From contig NZ_SGIS01000011.1 in NCBI RefSeq assembly GCF_004208535.1, positions 1 through 64,000 on the forward strand: 64,000 nucleotides of DNA. Direction: 5' to 3'. Every line of letters begins with the position of its first letter. Within the stretch, counting starts at the first letter, position 1. The stretch comes from Sphingomonas populi (GTDB lineage: Bacteria; Pseudomonadota; Alphaproteobacteria; Sphingomonadales; Sphingomonadaceae). The position numbers were made by a program, and so were the translations under genes. Below the pieces are notes generated by a model. It was not told the origin of the DNA. It worked only from the letters and a program-made list of their open reading frames with translations, and searched no databases. Shown here in pieces: positions 62,281-64,000 of this stretch.

Positions 62281-62874
62281 TCAGTCGTGTTTGAAAATAG
62301 CCAGGATCTGCGTCGCGATTTCGTCGCGTGACAGCCGCCCCGGTCGATACCAATCGGAGACAGAATTTAACTGCGAAAGCAATAGGTTGCGATAAATTGC
62401 GCGGTCGAATTCGGGAGCGAGGGGCAGTGCTTCGACCAGCTCTCGGAACTGGTCTTCGAAAGCGTCACGGCGGGCGATAAGCTGCTGCCGAACCGCAGGA
62501 GGCACTTCCCGAAAGTCGTTCATCATTGGCAGGGTCAAAGACTCTGGATCGAGCTGAATCTCGAGCAATGCCGCGCATGCTGCGTGCAGCTTCTCCCACG
62601 GATCGCTCCGGGTCGCGACGTGGCGCGCAATCCGCCTCGCCGCATCGTCGAGCGCGGCATTATGAAGCTCTACGAACAGCGCGTCCTTCGAGCGGATATG
62701 ATGATAGAGCGACCCACCCATAACTCCGGCTTGCTCGCCGATGTCTCGCATCGATGTCCCGCGATATCCCTTCGCTGCAAACAGGCGGGCGGCAATCTCA
62801 AGTATCTGGCGACGGCGCGGACGCGTCGTTTCCTCAAGGAGAGCCGCAGGCTGATCGGAAGGTGCGTCGGTCAT
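62281..62874 (-). CDS. TetR-family transcriptional regulator
   Basis: A 197-aa repressor. The HTH is RRRQILEIAARLFAAKGYRGTSMRDIGEQAGVMGGSLYHHIRSKDALFVELH, typical of the acyl-CoA/fatty-acid-sensing TetR group (KstR2/FadR-like in N-terminus), and a C-terminal TetR_C domain follows (LSQLNSVSDWYRPGRL). It lies 90 bp upstream of the acyl-CoA dehydrogenase operon in the same direction, so it likely controls beta-oxidation genes. ATG 62874 is used. I would not assign a KstR2 role. Confidence 0.9.
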   Translation of the reverse strand: MTDAPSDQPAALLEETTRPRRRQILEIAARLFAAKGYRGTSMRDIGEQAGVMGGSLYHHIRSKDALFVELHNAALDDAARRIARHVATRSDPWEKLHAACAALLEIQLDPESLTLPMMNDFREVPPAVRQQLIARRDAFEDQFRELVEALPLAPEFDRAIYRNLLLSQLNSVSDWYRPGRLSRDEIATQILAIFKHD

Positions 62875-63201
62875 CCCTTATCCGCTAACACACGCGGGGG
62901 ATGGTCGGAATGCCTTCCGCCGCTATGCTGGCGAGCGGCGCCTCGACCAAGCGATGGAAAGCTCTCCAAGGGCAGGCTCACTTAGGGAGACCATGAGGAA
63001 GTGTGGGGCATCGACGCTGCGGCGATCTGCCCGAAGGCCCTGTCGCTCCAATTGTCGCTTGCCAGGCTAAATCTGTAGGACCATATTTTCGCTGCAGTGC
63101 GGCATTTCTATTATGTAAACCTGTTGTAGGCGCATTGTGATTCTCTTCACTGCGGTAAATCAGCTTTTTTATCGTTGAAGATTTTTTGCTAAGAGGTTGG
63201 G
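62875..63201. other. 327-bp spacer with the second 25-bp repeat copy
   Basis: This region separates TetR from the sensor gene. It contains an exact 25-bp repeat at 62989-63013 and, at 63127-63150, a sequence resembling 1601-1626. The same two pieces occur in the same order near the window start, 0.8 kb apart instead of 0.12 kb. The A/T-rich end (63150-63190) probably contains the sensor gene promoter. Confidence 0.5.
62989..63013 (+). repeat. Copy 2 of the exact 25-bp repeat (other copy at 776)
   Basis: Identical to 776-800 in the same orientation. After it a short frame MRKCGASTLRRSARR could start at 62993 and ends after about 25 codons. No intact gene follows. Confidence 0.75.
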
Positions 63202-64000
63202 ATGTTCCAATCGCTTACCGCTCGGATCGCCGCACTGGGTGCTATTATCGTGGTCGCCTTGCTTACGCTGGCGTGGCTGCTTGCCGGGGCGTCGGCGGAG
63301 ACTCGCGAAAATTTCCGGTGGGTTACCCATTCGGGCGACGTAATCGGATCGATGAGGACGGCGCTCATCGATTTGCGCGAAGCCGAATCGGGGCAGCGCG
63401 GCTTCGTCCTGACGGGTAACAATACTTTCGTCGGATCGTTCGAACGGCATATTTCCGATGCACACCGGGCGATCGCGCGTGTGGTGGGGACGACGACGGA
63501 CAATCCCGTTCAGAATGCTCGCGCGCGTGAGTTGCTCAGGCTGATGGATCAGCGCGCGGTCGGGCTGCGGTCGATCCTCAAGATCGCCCGGCAAGGCGGT
63601 TTGGACCAAGCCCGCGCCGTAGTGGCCAGCGGGCACGGTCTCGAACTGATGAATGCGATCTCGTTGCTCGCCGACGGGTTTCTGGAGGAGGAGCGCTCGC
63701 TTCGGGATTCCCGAATCGCGGTGGCGGGCGAGCGGCTTACCCGATTGCAGAGACTGGCATTGGTCGGCGGGTCGCTACTGTCGCTGCTGGTCGTGCTGGT
63801 GTCGGCGCTGGTCATTCGCGGCATCCGCCGCCCGGTCGATGTCATCCGCGATGCGATGACCGCTCTGGGCCGGGGCGATCACGACGTGCGGATCACCGCT
63901 GCGATGGGATCTCGCGAGTTCGGACAACTTGCCGACGGCTACAACCGGATGGCCGATCGGCTCGAAGCCGCCATCGCCGATCAGGGCCGTAGCGAGCGCG
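63202..64000 (+). CDS. CHASE3-HAMP sensor protein, truncated by the window end
   Basis: The frame is open from ATG 63202 (after AAGAGG) to the last base. The first transmembrane helix (IAALGAIIVVALLTLAWLLAGASA) is followed by a periplasmic CHASE3-type domain (LREAESGQRGFVLTGN, FERHISDAHRAIARV, LARQG region). A second helix (LALVGGSLLSLLVVLVSALVIRGI) and a HAMP domain (RRPVDVIRDAMTALGRGDHDVRI, FGQLADGYNRMADRLEAAIADQ) follow. A histidine kinase or other output should come next, beyond the window. At least 266 residues are visible. The signal is unknown. Confidence 0.88.
   Translation, partial: MFQSLTARIAALGAIIVVALLTLAWLLAGASAETRENFRWVTHSGDVIGSMRTALIDLREAESGQRGFVLTGNNTFVGSFERHISDAHRAIARVVGTTTDNPVQNARARELLRLMDQRAVGLRSILKIARQGGLDQARAVVASGHGLELMNAISLLADGFLEEERSLRDSRIAVAGERLTRLQRLALVGGSLLSLLVVLVSALVIRGIRRPVDVIRDAMTALGRGDHDVRITAAMGSREFGQLADGYNRMADRLEAAIADQGRSER

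Noticed and set aside
62281..62874. Calling the TetR protein a KstR2 steroid regulator
   Set aside because: TetR N-termini are alike across fatty-acid regulators; nothing specific to KstR2 is visible and its operator motif is not found before the ipd genes.

Overview
The window looks like chromosomal DNA of a sphingomonad-like alphaproteobacterium (order Sphingomonadales). The signs are very high G+C, a 180-kDa-class NAD-glutamate dehydrogenase, adjacent glnB and glnA, a TonB-dependent receptor with a sphingomonad-type plug, and a palindromic repeat common in this group. All identifications come from reading motifs by eye; no database search was run.

Layout. (1) 1-3.1 kb is the end of an integrative element: a gene fragment entering from the left, a truncated reverse-strand fragment, a decayed IS-passenger-like gene, and a P4-type integrase abutting the 3' end of tRNA-Thr(CGT). 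(2) 3.1-13.9 kb is core genome: a PAS protein, NAD-glutamate dehydrogenase, glnA, glnB, methionine aminopeptidase, a CinA/MoaB-like protein and tRNA-Gly(CCC). (3) 13.9-16.7 kb is atypical DNA: an orphan cytochrome P450 and a broken von Willebrand A gene. (4) 16.7-44.3 kb is a large catabolic island: TonB receptor, SDR, MFS transporter and amidohydrolase, then a set that matches actinobacterial steroid ring C/D (HIP) degradation: ipdA, ipdB, an extra hydratase, ipdC, echA20, ipdE1 and ipdE2. After these come a CoA ligase, a hydratase, an Ltp2-like aldolase with its DUF35 partner, a PaaK-like ligase, SDRs, a flavin monooxygenase and reductase pair, a thiolase, a RibBA-like protein, an amidohydrolase and a Coq4-like protein. 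(5) 44.4-49.2 kb holds regulators (GntR, LysR) and accessory enzymes: a DHDPS-fold protein lacking its catalytic residues, a nitroreductase, a 99-aa protein and an esterase. (6) 49.3-62.9 kb is a second acyl-CoA block: FadE5-like dehydrogenases, an SDR, a phosphotransferase plus ACAD11-like dehydrogenase pair, RidA, an aminotransferase, a second P450 with a divergent TetR, a FadJ-like protein and another TetR. (7) The window ends inside a CHASE3-HAMP sensor.

How it fits together. The TonB receptor and MFS protein could bring in a hydrophobic polycyclic substrate. The P450s and flavin monooxygenase could oxygenate it, and the ligases, dehydrogenases, hydratases, thiolase and aldolase pair could shorten side chains. 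The Ipd set would open rings D and C. The Ipd assignments are strong; the substrate and the roles of the surrounding genes are inference. No KstR2-like regulator, ring A/B enzymes, rRNA, intact insertion sequence or CRISPR array was seen.
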